A DNA stretch of 64,000 bases from Vanrija pseudolonga (GCF_020906515.1 NC_085849.1:4340001-4404000); one strand, 5' to 3'. Positions 1-11,809 are shown, counted from the stretch's first letter. Notes: a model not told the origin generated them from the sequence alone. Made by a program: numbers and translations.

Positions 1-165
1 AGAGACATGGTAGCACGGTCGCCGGGTAAACCGCCTACGTCACACATCACAACAAGGTTTGCTTGGCTCTCCACGTCCACTCCGCCGTCCACCTCGCTTC
101 ATGTCAATCTTGATCATCCATCCAAGCATCCAAGCGATCTCGATCTGCACATCATCTCTCTCCCT

Positions 166-1250
166 CTAACGCCTCGCCCAGTCCTCCGCCTTGAGCTCGC
201 CCCCGCGCGCGTCCACATCAGCAACATACTCGTCCCTGGTGCGAAAGCGGACGGCGGCGACTCCGTCCCCGTCGCACGCGGCGGATATCTCAGCTTGCAC
301 ATGTTCTTGGAGCAGCGCCTGCGTGAGCACCGTGTTGGGCGGGTACGCCTGCCGCACGGCGGCTGCAAAGCGGCTGCCTTCGCCAAGGAGCAGCGTCTCG
401 AGGCCGTACAGCGTCACTTGCATATCCGGGCGTCCGATAACCAGGTCGCGCAGGCTCGGTATCACTTGCGTCAGCTTGCCCATCTCGCATCGCGACCTAC
501 TCAGCGCAGGGTTGACCGTCGTCGGCATGACCTCGGCCGGGCGCACGCTGGCGCCGTCGAGCCCCTTCCCACAGCGGCCAGAAGACGACCTTGACCCGCG
601 GCACCTTCTCAAAGCCGGTGAGCAGTCTCCCGGGGCTCTGCAGGAGCCAGCCATGCGTCGGGAGCATGATGACGAGCGTGTCGAGCCTCGCTGTGCTCCA
701 CCGCGTCTCGTGTACCCGGAGGTTCATGTGCAGCCCGTCCATGTTGCGTATGACTGCCTTGCGCGGCGCGACCCCTTGCAGCAGGCTGCAGCGATGGTTC
801 GGAGGGTGCCATGACGGGAGGTGGACGATGCGCAGGGTGTCGAGGTTGGGGAAAAAGGGCGTGTGTCTCCGCATACAGTGCGGCTCGCACATCGACGGGA
901 ACCCGACAAGGGTCAGCACCCGCACATTGGCGAGCAGGCGGGTCTTGAAGTTTGTCGTCACGGCTCTCTCGACGCCGCACAGCAGCCGGTGCTCTTGCCC
1001 CGCGCGTACCGTGATGGTGTGGTACAGGCTCTTGCCGGCCATGTGGTGGAACTCGCGGCTCACGCGCAGGCAGGTGACGAGCGTCGCCGTGTCGGCGTAG
1101 GATAGCACCATGGCGATGGTGTGCGGGCACCCGAGGAGCCCCTCGGCGATCGCGTCCTGCCCAGGTGATCAGCCTCCACGCGGTGATCCTCGGTCAGCTC
1201 ACCTTGAGCGGCTTGGCACACCGGAACAGCTGCGATAGGCTGAACTTCAT
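166..1250 (-). pseudogene. F-box-like array copy 1 (frameshifted)
   Basis: First copy of the tandem family. Exon 1 (1203-1250) encodes 16 residues beginning MKFSLSQLF, followed by a 46 nt intron (1157-1202, GTGAGC donor, CTGAT branch, GCAG acceptor). Exon 2 continues as DAIAEGLLGCPHTIAMVLSY, then TLVTCLRVS and LYHTITV, the family N-terminal module. The frame breaks near 555-585: after VVFWPLW the homology (LYGLETLLL, then the C-terminal domain) resumes one base out of phase and runs to a stop at 166. No GT-AG intron of the right phase fits there. It differs from the other copies in its longer first exon and in a poorly conserved tail that lacks ELDDGL. It is either a pseudogene or carries a base-call error. 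Confidence 0.6.
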
Positions 1251-1693
1251 GGCTGCGAACTGCGAGCTGCGAGCTGCGCGGCGACTGCGAAGAAGAAGGA
1301 CAATGACGAAAGGATTCGCGCGCCGCTGCTGTTGTTCTCTTCGCGACGGCGCGGACCGAGCTCACCTGTCGGTCGCCGAGCCCCGTGGCGCTCGCCGCCG
1401 GCATTGTCCGTTTCAGAGCTTAACTTTGTTCACACTGATGCATGCGACTGACACTGATGTGTGGGGGGAACAGGGAGGCTCGGGTGGAACTATGCACACC
1501 GTCGACGGGTGCGGATGATGTGGCGGTCTTGGACAGATGAGTGGATGGCGGCGTAGACCTTGAAGACGGAGCGATGCGGACTGGTACACAGGCTGGGCCG
1601 TCAGCGACGTCGTCCTGAAGCGACTGGGCCGCCAGATGAGCGACTCACTGGGCTGGCGCCAAAGTTAACCAGACACGCGCGCGCGGGATGACG
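1251..1693. other. Spacer between array copies 1 and 2
   Basis: About 440 bp holding the presumed promoter of copy 1 and the 3' flank of copy 2. I see no convincing open frame, tRNA or repeat in it. Confidence 0.5.
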
Positions 1694-2935
1694 CTACACA
1701 TCGAGCTTGAGCAGCTGACTCTCGAGGCTCGCAACCTGAAGCACCGGGTCCATGTCGTCGTCGATCTCAAACCTGCGCTTGTGGTACTCCTGGGCGTAGT
1801 GCTCATTGAAGGTCTTGAACGTAAAGGTGTTGGGGGTAGCCAATTCTTCGGCCTCACGACAACCGCGACGAATCATGTCCATGGCCACGTCGCGCGTCCA
1901 TTGTGGAGTCAGGATCGCAGGAGAGGATGCTTGCTCGGCCGAGACGCGCCCGAGAAGTCGGGGCGGAATCCAAAACTCCACGGATTCGAGTCCAACCAGT
2001 GTGGCTTGGGTGCCTTCGGTAGTGTAGTCGTCGAGAGTCTCGGTGATAAGGCCTACGTCGAGTGGATCGGACTTCGGAGCGGGGTGCGCACCCCAGTTGC
2101 GTGGGTGCCATTCCTCCAAAGGGTCACGGAAGACGATGGTCTCGAACGGAGCTCGGAGGAGATACGGGACATGCTCGATGGAGCCGTTGCTATTGAGGGC
2201 ATCCTGATTCACTGGGACGATGTAAACTGCCTCTTTCAGCTTCACAGTATTCCATGAGTCGCTGATGGCATAGTACCCCATGTCGAATCCTTGGTTGCGA
2301 AGAACCAGTTTGTTCGGTGTGGTGCTTTCAACGAGGGGGCATATGGCAGCCTCCCACGTTTCTACCTTGGAGGCCAAGTCGCACAAGTCGTGGCAACCGA
2401 AGGGATTCTTGGGAGTAGCCACGAGACGAAGTGTGTCGAGTTGGTGGAGAAGCGGGCCAATGTCTTTGCCGTAGAAATCACACAGGCAGTCGTGGTGAGA
2501 GCCAAGTGATAGGACGCGCACGTATCCCAGCAGCGGAACCTTGAAATTGCGTTCGGTGGGCCAGTAGTCCTCCAGTTCCGGGTAAAGCGTCGTGGTGATG
2601 GTGTCGTCGTCGTCGTCCATTTCGTCGTCAAAGCACTGGCAGTAGATAATCTCGCTATGCCAGTCGTTGACAAACGCGCCGAGGAAGAAGGCTTGCCAGT
2701 TGGCATTGTCGACCCGCACGGTATGGTAGAGGATCGCCCCAGCCTCATGGAAGAAGGTGCTGTTGACGCGGAGACACGTTGCAAGCGTTTCTCGGTGGGC
2801 GGATTGTAGGATGGTGCGGAGAATGTGCGGTTGGAGGACTAGGTCGGCGGGTGTGAGCCCCGGGCGGGTGGTGGGCGACGCGGCCTGATGTGCGTGTCAG
2901 CTCGTATGCACGGCGCAGAGTAGCATGCGCACCAT
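1694..2935 (-). CDS. F-box-like array copy 2
   Basis: Predicted protein of 397 aa. The ATG is at 2933-2935 and is followed at once by a 48 nt intron (2885-2932; GTGCGC donor, AGCTGAC branch, CAG acceptor). The main exon is 1694-2884. The start is chosen because splicing joins M directly to AASPTTRPGLTPADLVLQ, in frame with the F-box-like segment (PHILRTILQSAHRETLATCL), LYHTVRVDNA, VRVLSLGSHHDCLCDFYG and PRKLVLRN. The tail (TFNEHYAQEYHKRRFEIDDD) is a divergent form of the family C-terminus. Function is unknown. F-box-like N-termini usually bind Skp1 in SCF ubiquitin ligases, but that role is inference. It resembles copies 3 and 4 most (LVLQPHIL, IGPLL). Confidence 0.75.
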
Positions 2936-3179
2936 TGTTGTGGGATACTGGGGTGAGACGAGGGTTGTTGTTGAGTTGATGTTTGTTGAGAGTGAGTGGG
3001 AAGAATGAAAACGAAAGACGACGATCAGGTTGGGTGGCGCATGTTGAGTGTCTCGTTGTCGAGTGTGGCGGATTTGACGTCAGTGGCTAGTCGGACCGTT
3101 CTCTCCCCCAGCGCGTAGACGCCAGTAAAACACTCTTTAATAATACTATGTTATTCAATCTGCGGGAGACGACGCTCAA

Positions 3180-4665
3180 TCAGTCGGATTCTGAGTCCGA
3201 GGGGGGTTGCAAACGGGCCTCCAGGTGGTGGGCCAGCCGACATATAACCCAACGGCAGGTGCTGGCGGTGAAGGGGATGCGAGAATGGAACTCCTCGATG
3301 ACGGAGGGATCAAGAAGGCCAGTGTCACCCAGAGTCTTCACAAGGTTCTTCATTTCCTTGTACCCCTCGTTTGGGAGGGCAGAGACGTTGAAAAATTCCT
3401 GGCTCTGGAGGCTTGCCACCATCAGATGCGAGTCAAGACTGTCGTCCAACTCAAACCGCCGCACTTCAGCAGAAAGCTGGTGATATTGGGAAAGACTCTT
3501 GTAATCAAGGGGTTCGTCCTCGCACAGTGCTTCCATTGCACGACTGGAAAGTTCGTCTTTGACGAGTTGTCGCAGTCGTTCGGACGTGATCGGCTCGTCC
3601 GGGTTTTCAAGTTGAAACGCTCTCGTGATCTGACACTCGCCTCCCGTGAGTGGACCGCCAATGTGGAAATCGACAGATTCGAGACCGAAGGCCGTTCCCT
3701 CCACGGTATTGAGGAACGCGGCGATAAAGTCGACGGGGCGAACAGGAACATGTTGAACGGCGGAGTTGACAGTGACAAGGCTGAGGGCATGGTCCCCTAA
3801 AGCGCCCCACACCTCCCACCCGCGGCAGAAGACGACCTTGCAGGGGACATCAAAACGGATCAATTCGTCAAGTGCCTTGACTGTCTCGTTTCGGTACACC
3901 CTTCCATCGGTGGGGAGAATGTAGACTACCTCCTCCAGCCTTGACGGGTTCCAGATGTTATGATGCTCCCGGGTGAGGAACACCGGCCGTCCTCCAACGT
4001 TGCGGAAGACAAGTTTGCGTGGCCTGAGACTGTCAAAGAAGGGACAGTAGATTCGATTATCACAGACAGTGTCGACAGTGAAGGGCGTTAGGGGAGCGGG
4101 CACGACACGAAGCGTATCGAGGTTCTTGAGGAGGGGGCCGATATTCGTGCCATAGAAGTGACAGACGCAGCAATGGTGCGAGCCGAGGGAGAGGACTCGA
4201 ACGTGACCGAGAAGAGCTGCCTTGAAGTTTGTGACGTTGGGGCGGTCGGAGGCTGCGCCCTCGACTTGCTTCTCCTGAGGAGGCGTGGGAAGGAGCTTGG
4301 GTCCGACTTCGGCATCCCATCGCTCGTTGGTGGGTGGCGTGCACTCCTTCCCCTGCATCAGGCCGCATTCAAGCTCCTCCTCGTCGATGTTGGTGCCGAC
4401 AAAGGCCCCGAGGAAGAACTTCTTCATGTTGTGACGGTCGACCCGAACGGTGTGGTACAGGATGGGACCGGCGATCTTGTGGAAGGTCTTGTTGACACGG
4501 AGACACATGGCTAGGGTGTCGCGGTCGGAGGTGAGCAGGATAGCATCGAGGATGTGGGGTTGGAGGACGAGGTGGGCGGGTGGTATCCCAGTGTCGCTGG
4601 GGTGGGGCTCGTCCTGTCGCGTCAGCTCTTGTGCAACACACGGGCTATGTGAGCGGACGCACCAT
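3180..4665 (-). CDS. F-box-like array copy 3
   Basis: Predicted 478 aa, the longest member. The ATG (4663-4665) is followed by a 49 nt intron (4614-4662; GTGCGT donor, GCTGACG branch). The main exon is 3180-4613. The spliced N-terminus reads M-DEPHPSDTGIPPAHLVLQ, then PHILDAILLTSDRDTLAMCL and ILYHTVRVDRHNMKKFF. It has the central VRVLSLGSHHCCVCHFYG, PRKLVFRN, VKxFC-type core and FxxGxExW segments. It differs by a longer C-terminal extension after the ELDDSL motif, ending PPSDSESD. The frame is also open upstream of the ATG (to 4823), but that part reads through the 5' UTR and intron and looks non-coding. Function unknown. Confidence 0.75.
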
Positions 4666-4929
4666 TGCTGGAGGGGCAAAGACTGATAGACGGTGCTTGA
4701 AGTCTTGAGTTGGGTGGGTTGGTTTGTGGTGAGTGAAGAGGTAGAGAGTAAAGTCAAAGGATGAGTGGGATGAGAGAAATTGAAGAAGAGAGAAGTTGAA
4801 GTGACGAGGGGCGACACCGACACTCAACACACACTCAGCACACACACGCCCTCGCCCTCGCCCCCACCGCACACACACTGCACAGGTTCAACGATTCATA
4901 CTACACTCTCGTCGACGATACATGCTGCG

Positions 4930-6374
4930 CTACTCGTCCACCTCGGCGTTCCTCCACAAATGACGCGCCGTGGCAGTCGTGAATGAAACGAGCCCATCGT
5001 GTCCAGCAAGGAGCGACGCATCAAAGTCTTCACAACCACGTTCGGCCCATTTCTCGTTAGCGACCTCCAAAAGCGACCTTGGCGAGACCGGCTTGAACAT
5101 TGCCTGGCTCTCCAACGACGCGACTCGGAGTGTGTCGTCGAGGCCGTCGTCCAGCTCGAACCTGCGCTCCTCGACGGGCAGAAGAGCGTACTCGGCTAGA
5201 GTGTGGAACTCGAAGGGCTTTAACTGGTCTAGCACCTCTTCGCCGATGAGGCCGGCCCAGTACACGGGCCGCTTTATCTCGTCCTTAACGAGCTGGCGAA
5301 GCCGCTCCGAGGTGGTCGACTCGTGGGGATACGCAAGCTGGAACTCGGTGACCAATTCACACTGATCAATGTCGGATGAAATGCCCTTGGTGAAGTGGAC
5401 ACCATCCAGACCGTAGATGGAGCTCGATTCGAGGTCGACCAGGCAATCAATCACATCGATAGGATGCGCAGGGCGACCAATGCCCGAGGTGATCGTGTCG
5501 GGGCGGACTGGGTCGGTCCACACCTCCCACTGACTGTCGAAGATGACCTTGGCGTGATGATTGAACTTTGCCATAGCAACCAGGCTACGTCCAATGTGGT
5601 TCCTGTACACGGCTCCGTCGGTGGGGAGGACATGCACTAGTTCTTCCAGAGTGTCTTGCTTCCACTCGTGGTTCCATCCTTGGCAGCAGAAGAGGGGTTC
5701 CTGCCCGACGTTGCGGAAGACCAGCTTCCTGGGCCGCATGCTATCGAACAGGGGGCAATAGTACCCATTGTCGCAGATGACGTTGACGGTTATTGGCGTT
5801 GCAGGGGTATGGACGATGCGAAGAGTGTCTAGGCGCTTAAGGAGAGGACCAATGCACTGGCCAAAGACGTGGCACATGCAGGCGTGGTGTGAGCCAAGCG
5901 ACAGCACGCGGACATGAGCAAGAAGCTCCGCCTTGAAGTTCGTCGGAGCTCCAGGGATCTGCTCCAGAGGCTCCGTCCGACGGGCGTGGGCATACAACGA
6001 CGGTCCTTCCCATGCTGCTGATTCGGGGCGGTCCGAGAACCGGTCGCAGCTGCTCCGCCCATCGAGCAAGTTGCACATCCTGATCTCCTCGGTGCCTTCG
6101 GTGCCGACGTACACGCCGCGGAAGAAGGCCTGGATGTTGCTCTGGTCGACGCGGACAGTGTGGTAGAGCAGCGGGCCGGCCTGCGCGAGGAAGAGCTGGT
6201 TGACGCGCAGACATGTCGCGAGTGTCGCACGGTCGGACGACTGGAGGATGGCATGAAGGATGTGCGGTTGGAGGATGAGGTCGGCGGCGGAGGGCCCCAC
6301 GTCAGGGGAGGCGCCTGTTACCTGGTGGGGTCAGAGTTGGTTCCATTGCTGAAGGTGCTCAGCCGGCTCACCAT
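4930..6374 (-). CDS. F-box-like array copy 4
   Basis: Predicted 464 aa. The ATG is at 6372-6374, with a 50 nt intron straight after it (6322-6371; GTGAGC donor, CTCTGAC branch, CACCAG acceptor) and a main exon at 4930-6321. The spliced N-terminus is M-VTGASPDVGPSAADLILQ, then PHILHAILQSSDRATLATCL. A nearer ATG at 6344-6346 lies inside the intron and leads to a stop. The family core is intact: LLYHTVRVDQSNIQAFF, VRVLSLGSHHACMCHVFG, LRIVHTP, PRKLVFRN, FELDDGL. The C-terminus is extended (RSLLEVANEKWAERGCEDFD). Closest to copy 3. Function unknown. Confidence 0.75.
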
Positions 6375-6812
6375 TACACAGTGGGTGGACTCCTGGAGGA
6401 GTGCAGTATGTAGTGATATAGAGGGTTGGAGTTGACAGTGGTATGTGGAAGAGTTGATGGAAGGATGGGTGGGCACGAGAAGGCATGAATATAAAGGGTG
6501 GGATCAGTGCGATCAGTGCGAGATGAGGCGCATCGATTCAACCAGATCCGATCCAAAACACTGCCTCGGCTTGAGCGGCGCATGTTAGACAGCCACACAA
6601 TTCACCTTGCTGCATAGTATGCGTCTTGTCTCCCCCCACATGTATCATCTCGCTTGGCGAGTGGCCGCCACGTCTCTACACCTCGTGTCGGTGAGGCATC
6701 GTTGCTGTTATGTAGTTAAGCTCGGGCACCGCCCTCTAGCCTTGTATTCACGCACGCTTACAGGTCCGGCAGGTTTGGGCGTATCAATTGAGGTTTAGAG
6801 CATCCGAGCTGG
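6375..6812. other. Spacer between array copies 4 and 5
   Basis: About 440 bp containing the copy 4 promoter region. AT-rich hexamers resembling TATA lie near 6415-6421 and 6485-6492. No coding or RNA gene is seen. Confidence 0.4.
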
Positions 6813-8008
6813 TCATTCACGCCATGACGGAAGCCGGTCGTGGAGCTCGTAGAGGCGCTCTGACTCGGGGAGGGCGTAATACTCGTCGAGGGTCTGAAAC
6901 ATCATGTCGTGGCTGAAGTCGTCGCCGCTGTCTTCTGACTGTTCCCCCTGGAGAGCACCGGTGAGAAGCTCATCCTTGACGAGCTGTCGAAGGCGGCCAC
7001 TGTCGAGGTTGACGGACGGGAACCGAACGGTTTCGAGCCCGACGACCGTGCATGCTTCGCGGGCGCCGCGCAGGGTTGTGATGACATCTTCTGGAGAGGG
7101 GTGACCCAGAGGCCTAGTGAGTGCGTTGGCATGGGAGGGGGGTGTTTTCCGCCACTCTTCCCAGTCGCTGAAGATGAGACACCGGATCAATTGACCCCAG
7201 CTGTACATCTCTTCCGTGATGGATACGCGGCTCCTCAAGTAAAAGTATGCAGCCGGGGGTAGAACCACTGTTATCTCCCCGACGTCGCGGTATTTGCATT
7301 GATTGAAGTGGTCGTAGGGCCAGGTGAACAGGAACTGCCTGTTGTCATCGAGGTTGCGCAGCACCAGTTTGCGGGGAGCAAGGTTCGTGAAAAGGCGACA
7401 TTCGATGTCGATACACGATTCGTCGCACAGAGTGCCAAGCTCGCCGTCAGAATTGAGGCAGGGAACAGCACAAAGTGTGTGAAGGTTGTAGAGGAGGGGC
7501 GCGACGTGCTCGCCGTAGTGGTAGCAGGCGCAGGTGTGGTGTGTCCCGACGGACAGTACTTGAACGTGGGCCAGGAGGCTTCCCTTGAAGTTTGGCGCGG
7601 TGAAATCCGGAACCCGCTGCCTGGTCGCATTCGGGCTCGCAGTGGCCGTTGCCTCACGAATCAAGTTGTCATCGCTGTCGTACAAGGGATAGCATTCGCA
7701 ATTGTCCAGGGTGCTGGCGGGACACGGGCTATCCTCGCTCACGCTCGTTCCAGCTAGCGCGCCGCAAAAGAATCCAGCAATGTTGGACCCGTCGATCCGC
7801 ACTGTATGGTGGAGCACCTTGCCGGCCTCCTCGTGGAACTGCTTGCTGACCCGGAGACAGGTGGCAAGGGAGGAACGGGCGGCGTAGTGGAGGATGGTGG
7901 CCATGAGGTGGGGCGAGTTGACGATGATGCTCGCGGCCAGATACTGCGCATGTGTGCCAGGTGGCGGCGGCTGCGGGTCAGTAGTGCCGGATGATGTGTA
8001 CTTGCCAT
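6813..8008 (-). CDS. F-box-like array copy 5 (GC-AG start intron)
   Basis: Predicted 386 aa. The ATG (8006-8008) is followed by GCAAGT, so the start-codon intron here (7971-8005, 35 nt) would be of the GC-AG class; the branch CTACTGAC and acceptor CGCAG are normal. The main exon is 6813-7970. The spliced protein begins M-PPPPGTHAQYLAASIIVN, then SPHLMATILHYAARSSLATCL. Family core: VLHHTVRIDGSNIAGFF, VQVLSVGTHHTCACYHYG, LCDESCIDIEC, PRKLVLRN, and the tail TLDEYYALPESERLYELHD. No other in-frame ATG gives a complete N-terminal module, which supports the GC donor. Function unknown. Confidence 0.7.
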
Positions 8009-8443
8009 TGTGGATAAAGGTGGAAGGAGTGAAGAAGAGTGATGATGTGAAGTGCAAAGGAAGGTTGGTGTTGTTGGTTGTGAGTGGGTGAGTGCAAGGT
8101 GGTGAGAAGAGGGCGCGTCGGGCGCAGGGGGAGGCAAAAGTGTTGGTGGCGGGACGCGCCTGATTTTGACTTTGCTGCACGCGACTCAACCACAGACAAT
8201 TCAGCAAGCCACTGTAGCTTTCACAGCCACTCTGTATCGTGACATCACATGCATGCACCATCTTACGCATGCCGAGTTGCCGCCATGTCCATTCCTACTC
8301 AGGTTTTCATGTCCGTATCATGTCTGCAAGCTGCGGTAAGCTCGTCGCCCAGCCTCACTTCAGTCTTGTACTCACACACAACTGCATGTTCGTCTCAGAA
8401 GGCTCACGGGCTGGGGTATCACTTGGGGTTGAGAACAAGGTGA
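8009..8443. other. Spacer between array copies 5 and 6
   Basis: About 435 bp; presumed promoter of copy 5 and downstream flank of copy 6. Nothing else recognised. Confidence 0.4.
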
Positions 8444-9671
8444 TCACTCGAGGCGTGGCGGCAGGCCGTCGTGCAGCTCGTAGCAGCGCTCCGACTCGGG
8501 GAGGGCGGCGTACTCGTCGAGAGTCTGGAACAGCACGCTGCCCTCGAAGTCAGGCGCTTTGTTCCCCTCCTCCCTCTGAACCTGGGCTTTGTTGCGATAC
8601 CCCGCGATGAGCGCATTCTTGACGAACTGTTGATGACCGGCATTTTTGACCTGCTCGGCGGACGACATGGTCGCGGGTGGAGTGACAAGGCCGCCTCTGC
8701 CTATGAAAGAGACGGTTTCGAGGCCGACGACGGCCAAGGGGAGCTCGTAACAGCTAGACCAGTAGATCATCGAATTGACGATGTTTTGAGGGTTGGGAGG
8801 GCGGAACTCAGTTCCTATGTCGGAGTCGGAGTCATACAACCTGCTGGGCCGAGGCGCCCACTCCTCCCACTGGCAGTTGAAGATGACCTTGACCTTCGTG
8901 CCGGGACCGAGCTCCACGTCCTCGATGAGGAACTGATCGGCAAAGTCGGCATAGCACGCGACAACGACCTCCTTGAGGTTGGTTGCATTAAACAAGTGAT
9001 CGTCAGGCCAGGCGTCGAAGAAAATCATAGGGTTGGCGCCGAGATTGCGCCAAACGATCTTGCGCGGTTCGAGGCACATAAGCAGGCGACAGTGGTCGTC
9101 ATAGTACTCAGTGTCGTCGCACCAAGTGGAGGGTTGGGGCGTTGCATCGATGGCTGGTACCAAGCGAAGCGTGTCGAGGTTGCAAAGCAGATTCTTGGCG
9201 TACGTGCTGTAGTAGTTGCACACGCAAGTGTGGTGCCTCCCGATGGACAGAACGCGCACGCGAGCGAGCAGAGCGGCCTTGAACTTGCCCCTCTCTGCCC
9301 CATGCTTCGCGAGCTCGACAGGTGGGTAAAGCGTGTCGAAGTAGTCCTCATCTGGTGCGCGCTTGCAGTCGTCGGAAGCGCTGACTACACAATGACTGTC
9401 GACGTCGTCCGGTTCGATGGCGCCGCGGAAGAAACCGGCCATGTTGTGCCCATCGATGCGCACGGTGTGGTAGAGCCTCTTCCCTGCCTCGTTGTGCAAG
9501 TCCTCGTTGACGCGCATGAATGTGACCAACGTCACGCGGGTGGCGTGGTCCAGGATCGAGTCGACGAGGTGGGGCAAGCCGAAAATTATGCTCGCTGCGG
9601 ACCATTCGATCGCGGTGTCGTGGCCTAGGCCCGCCTGAGGTCAGACAAAAGCTGGGGTGAGTGCTTACCAT
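8444..9671 (-). CDS. F-box-like array copy 6
   Basis: Predicted 397 aa. The ATG is at 9669-9671, with a 34 nt intron (9635-9668; GTAAGC donor, GTCTGAC branch, CTCAG acceptor) directly behind it and a main exon at 8444-9634. The spliced start reads M-AGLGHDTAIEWSAASIIF, then the module LPHLVDSILDHATRVTLVTF and RLYHTVRIDGHNMAGFF. The core VRVLSIGRHHTCVCNYYS and the tail TLDEYAALPESERCYELHD are intact. The insert between the two blocks is short and acidic (EDYFDTLYPPVELAKHG) rather than basic as in copies 7 and 14. Function unknown. Confidence 0.75.
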
Positions 9672-10121
9672 TGTAGCTGCGGATATGTAGTGATGACAAT
9701 AGTAATGAGGTGAAGTGAAAAGTGTGAAAGCGTGCATTGTTGTGTGTGTGTGGTGGACGCGTACCAGAGGCGGTGAGACGACGCCGTTCGGGGGCAAGGT
9801 TGCGTGGCGGCGGATGGCGGGACACGACTGATTTTGACCTTTTGATGCACCCGAGGCGGTCCACTCGGGCTCCCACCTGCGGTCCTCAACTGCATTTGGC
9901 CCTCAAGAACGGGTTTCTCAACTGCCAATTCGCCCAAGGCACTGCTGTACTGTAAACATCTGTACAGTATGCATTCCGATCTACAAACACTGTCCTTTGT
10001 CGTATTGTCCTGCGTATCCGTCTCCATAGCATCTTCTCGTCGAGATGGTCCGTACCGCCTCGTGTGTAGGAAGCGGTCGGTGTGTGCACTGTGCGCGGTT
10101 GGAGTGGTTTGGAAGCCCTTA
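9672..10121. other. Spacer between array copies 6 and 7
   Basis: About 450 bp with a TG/CA-rich stretch near 9740-9760. It holds the copy 6 promoter; no gene recognised. Confidence 0.4.
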
Positions 10122-11510
10122 TCAAAGGCCATTGATCTTGGTCTCGTACATGAAATTGCTGTCCTCGGCGGCGATGTACCTAGAGCTCGTGACCTTGGTC
10201 TTGGACTCGGTCATCTCGAGCCACGGAGGAAGGTCGTCGTCGAGATCATACAGGCGCTCGAGCTCGGGCAGCGCGGCGTACTCTTCCAGAGTCTTGTACT
10301 CGATGGACTTGGGAAAGTCGTTGTCTTCATACTCGTCCTGGTCAAAGGCCGCCTGGAGGGATCCGGTCCGAAGCTCGTCGCGGACCAGTTGGCGGAGACG
10401 GTCACTGTCGAGGTGTACGTCGGGGAAGAAGTGTTCGAAAGTGCTCACGAGGTCGTCATGTTCAGGGACAAACTCGACAGTCTCGAGGCCGCAAATCGTG
10501 TTCCGGGGATCGGTGTACATGCACCAGTGGCTGGCAGGGTAGACAATGTCGGAGGGCGTAAGCGGCGCCTTGGACAGATGCATGGCCTTGAAAATTCGGT
10601 CCACTTGCGAGCCGGGGGGCAGCCGCCACACCTCCCAGTCGTCATGAAAGATGACCTTGACTTCGGCCGTTGCGAAAAAGTACTCTGCAGTACTGATGAG
10701 GCCACCGTTCCCGTGACGGCGCCCATCAATGGGGACGACCCAGACGACCTCCAAGAGGCCTCCTTCATTCCAATGGTCGCCCTCGGGCCAGGTGGTGAAG
10801 TGGGAGTCGCCGTCGTCCAAGTTGCGCAGCACGAGTTTGGCAGGGGCCACGTTCTGGAAGATGAGGCAGGTATTGGCGTCGTCACAGAGCGGCTTGAGCT
10901 TGTATGTCGTGTCGGGCGCCGGCACGATGCGCAGTGTGTCGAGGTTGGGGAGAAGAGAGCCGACGTGTTCACCATACAGATGACAGACGCAAGTGTGGTG
11001 CGAGCCCAGGGAGAGGACCTGAACGTGGGCGAGGAGCGGGGCCTTGAAGTTGGTGGTGCGGCCCGCGGCCTTCCTCTTGCGCTTCTGGGCATTCTTCTTC
11101 TGGCCGCGCGTCTTCCCCTGGCCCGTTGGAAGGGCATTCTCGACAGTCGTCTTGTTGATGTCCTTGTCCTTGTCCTTGTCCCTTTCCGTGAAGCGCCGAC
11201 ACGCGTCGCCGTGACAGCCGCTCTCCTCAGCGAAGCCCGAGCCGACTAGCGCGCCGAGGAAGAAACCGTCGAGGTTGTATCGGTCGACCCGGACGGTGTG
11301 GTAGAGTACCTTTCCAGCGGCGTCGTGGAGCTGCTTGCTCACGCGGAGGCATGAGACGAGGGTCGTGCGGGTGGCGGCGTACTGCATTATCCCGTCGACT
11401 ATGTGTGGCGAGTTGAGGATGATGAGCGCTGGCGGGACCGTGTCCGCGGGGGCGGAGGTCGACTGAGACAAGGTGGTGAGCTGTGGGAATGCTCTAGCGA
11501 GGCCTACCAT
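10122..11510 (-). CDS. F-box-like array copy 7
   Basis: Predicted 447 aa when the 45 nt intron after the ATG is removed (ATG 11508-11510; intron 11463-11507, GTAGGC donor, GCTCACC branch, TCAG acceptor; main exon 10122-11462). The intron is a multiple of three without a stop, so a read-through form starting MVGLARAFPQ is possible. The family module is very regular (NSPHIVDGIMQYAATRTTLV, HDAAGKVLYHTVRVDRYNL). A variable insert carries CHGDACRRF and a lysine/arginine-rich run (GKTRGQKKNAQKRKRKAAG) that looks like a nuclear or nucleolar targeting signal. The tail after ELDD is extended by about 30 residues. Function unknown. Confidence 0.75.
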   Translation of the reverse strand: MVGLARAFPQLTTLSQSTSAPADTVPPALIILNSPHIVDGIMQYAATRTTLVSCLRVSKQLHDAAGKVLYHTVRVDRYNLDGFFLGALVGSGFAEESGCHGDACRRFTERDKDKDKDINKTTVENALPTGQGKTRGQKKNAQKRKRKAAGRTTNFKAPLLAHVQVLSLGSHHTCVCHLYGEHVGSLLPNLDTLRIVPAPDTTYKLKPLCDDANTCLIFQNVAPAKLVLRNLDDGDSHFTTWPEGDHWNEGGLLEVVWVVPIDGRRHGNGGLISTAEYFFATAEVKVIFHDDWEVWRLPPGSQVDRIFKAMHLSKAPLTPSDIVYPASHWCMYTDPRNTICGLETVEFVPEHDDLVSTFEHFFPDVHLDSDRLRQLVRDELRTGSLQAAFDQDEYEDNDFPKSIEYKTLEEYAALPELERLYDLDDDLPPWLEMTESKTKVTSSRYIAAEDSNFMYETKINGL

Positions 11511-11809
11511 GACGTCCTTGCACTGATGATGTGAGGTGATGGTGTGAGACGACGTTGTTGGTTGATAACAATGGCGGGCGGTGGGTTGAGGTGGACAGTG
11601 AGAAAGAGAAGGTGACGATTGGCGGGCGTTGAGTGAGTCAGTAGTGCCCTTAATGTCCTGCAGTGTCCACCCACCCAGCATACAACACGTCTAACGCATT
11701 CATTCTTTATCATGTCTACACAATTCGGCACCAGTAACAACTGGCTTGTAAACAGGAACGCGAAGGGACGGCCGCAGGGCTACTGTATCTGCCACATCTG
11801 GTCGGAGCA

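Noticed and set aside
2577-2588. CCGGGTAAAGC inside array copy 2 as a regulatory site
   Set aside because: It lies in coding sequence far from the catabolic cluster and is best taken as a chance match; it is useful as background for the motif.
4880-4900. tRNA B-box-like GGTTCAACG
   Set aside because: No matching A box or cloverleaf around it.
6344-6346. Nearer ATG as start of array copy 4
   Set aside because: It lies inside the start-codon intron, has no donor behind it and runs into a stop; the ATG at 6372 gives a clean splice.
9600-9780. Array genes as plain single-exon genes starting at the first in-frame GTG/TTG
   Set aside because: Those starts are not ATG and cut into the conserved module; the start-codon intron restores a full N-terminus in nearly every copy.
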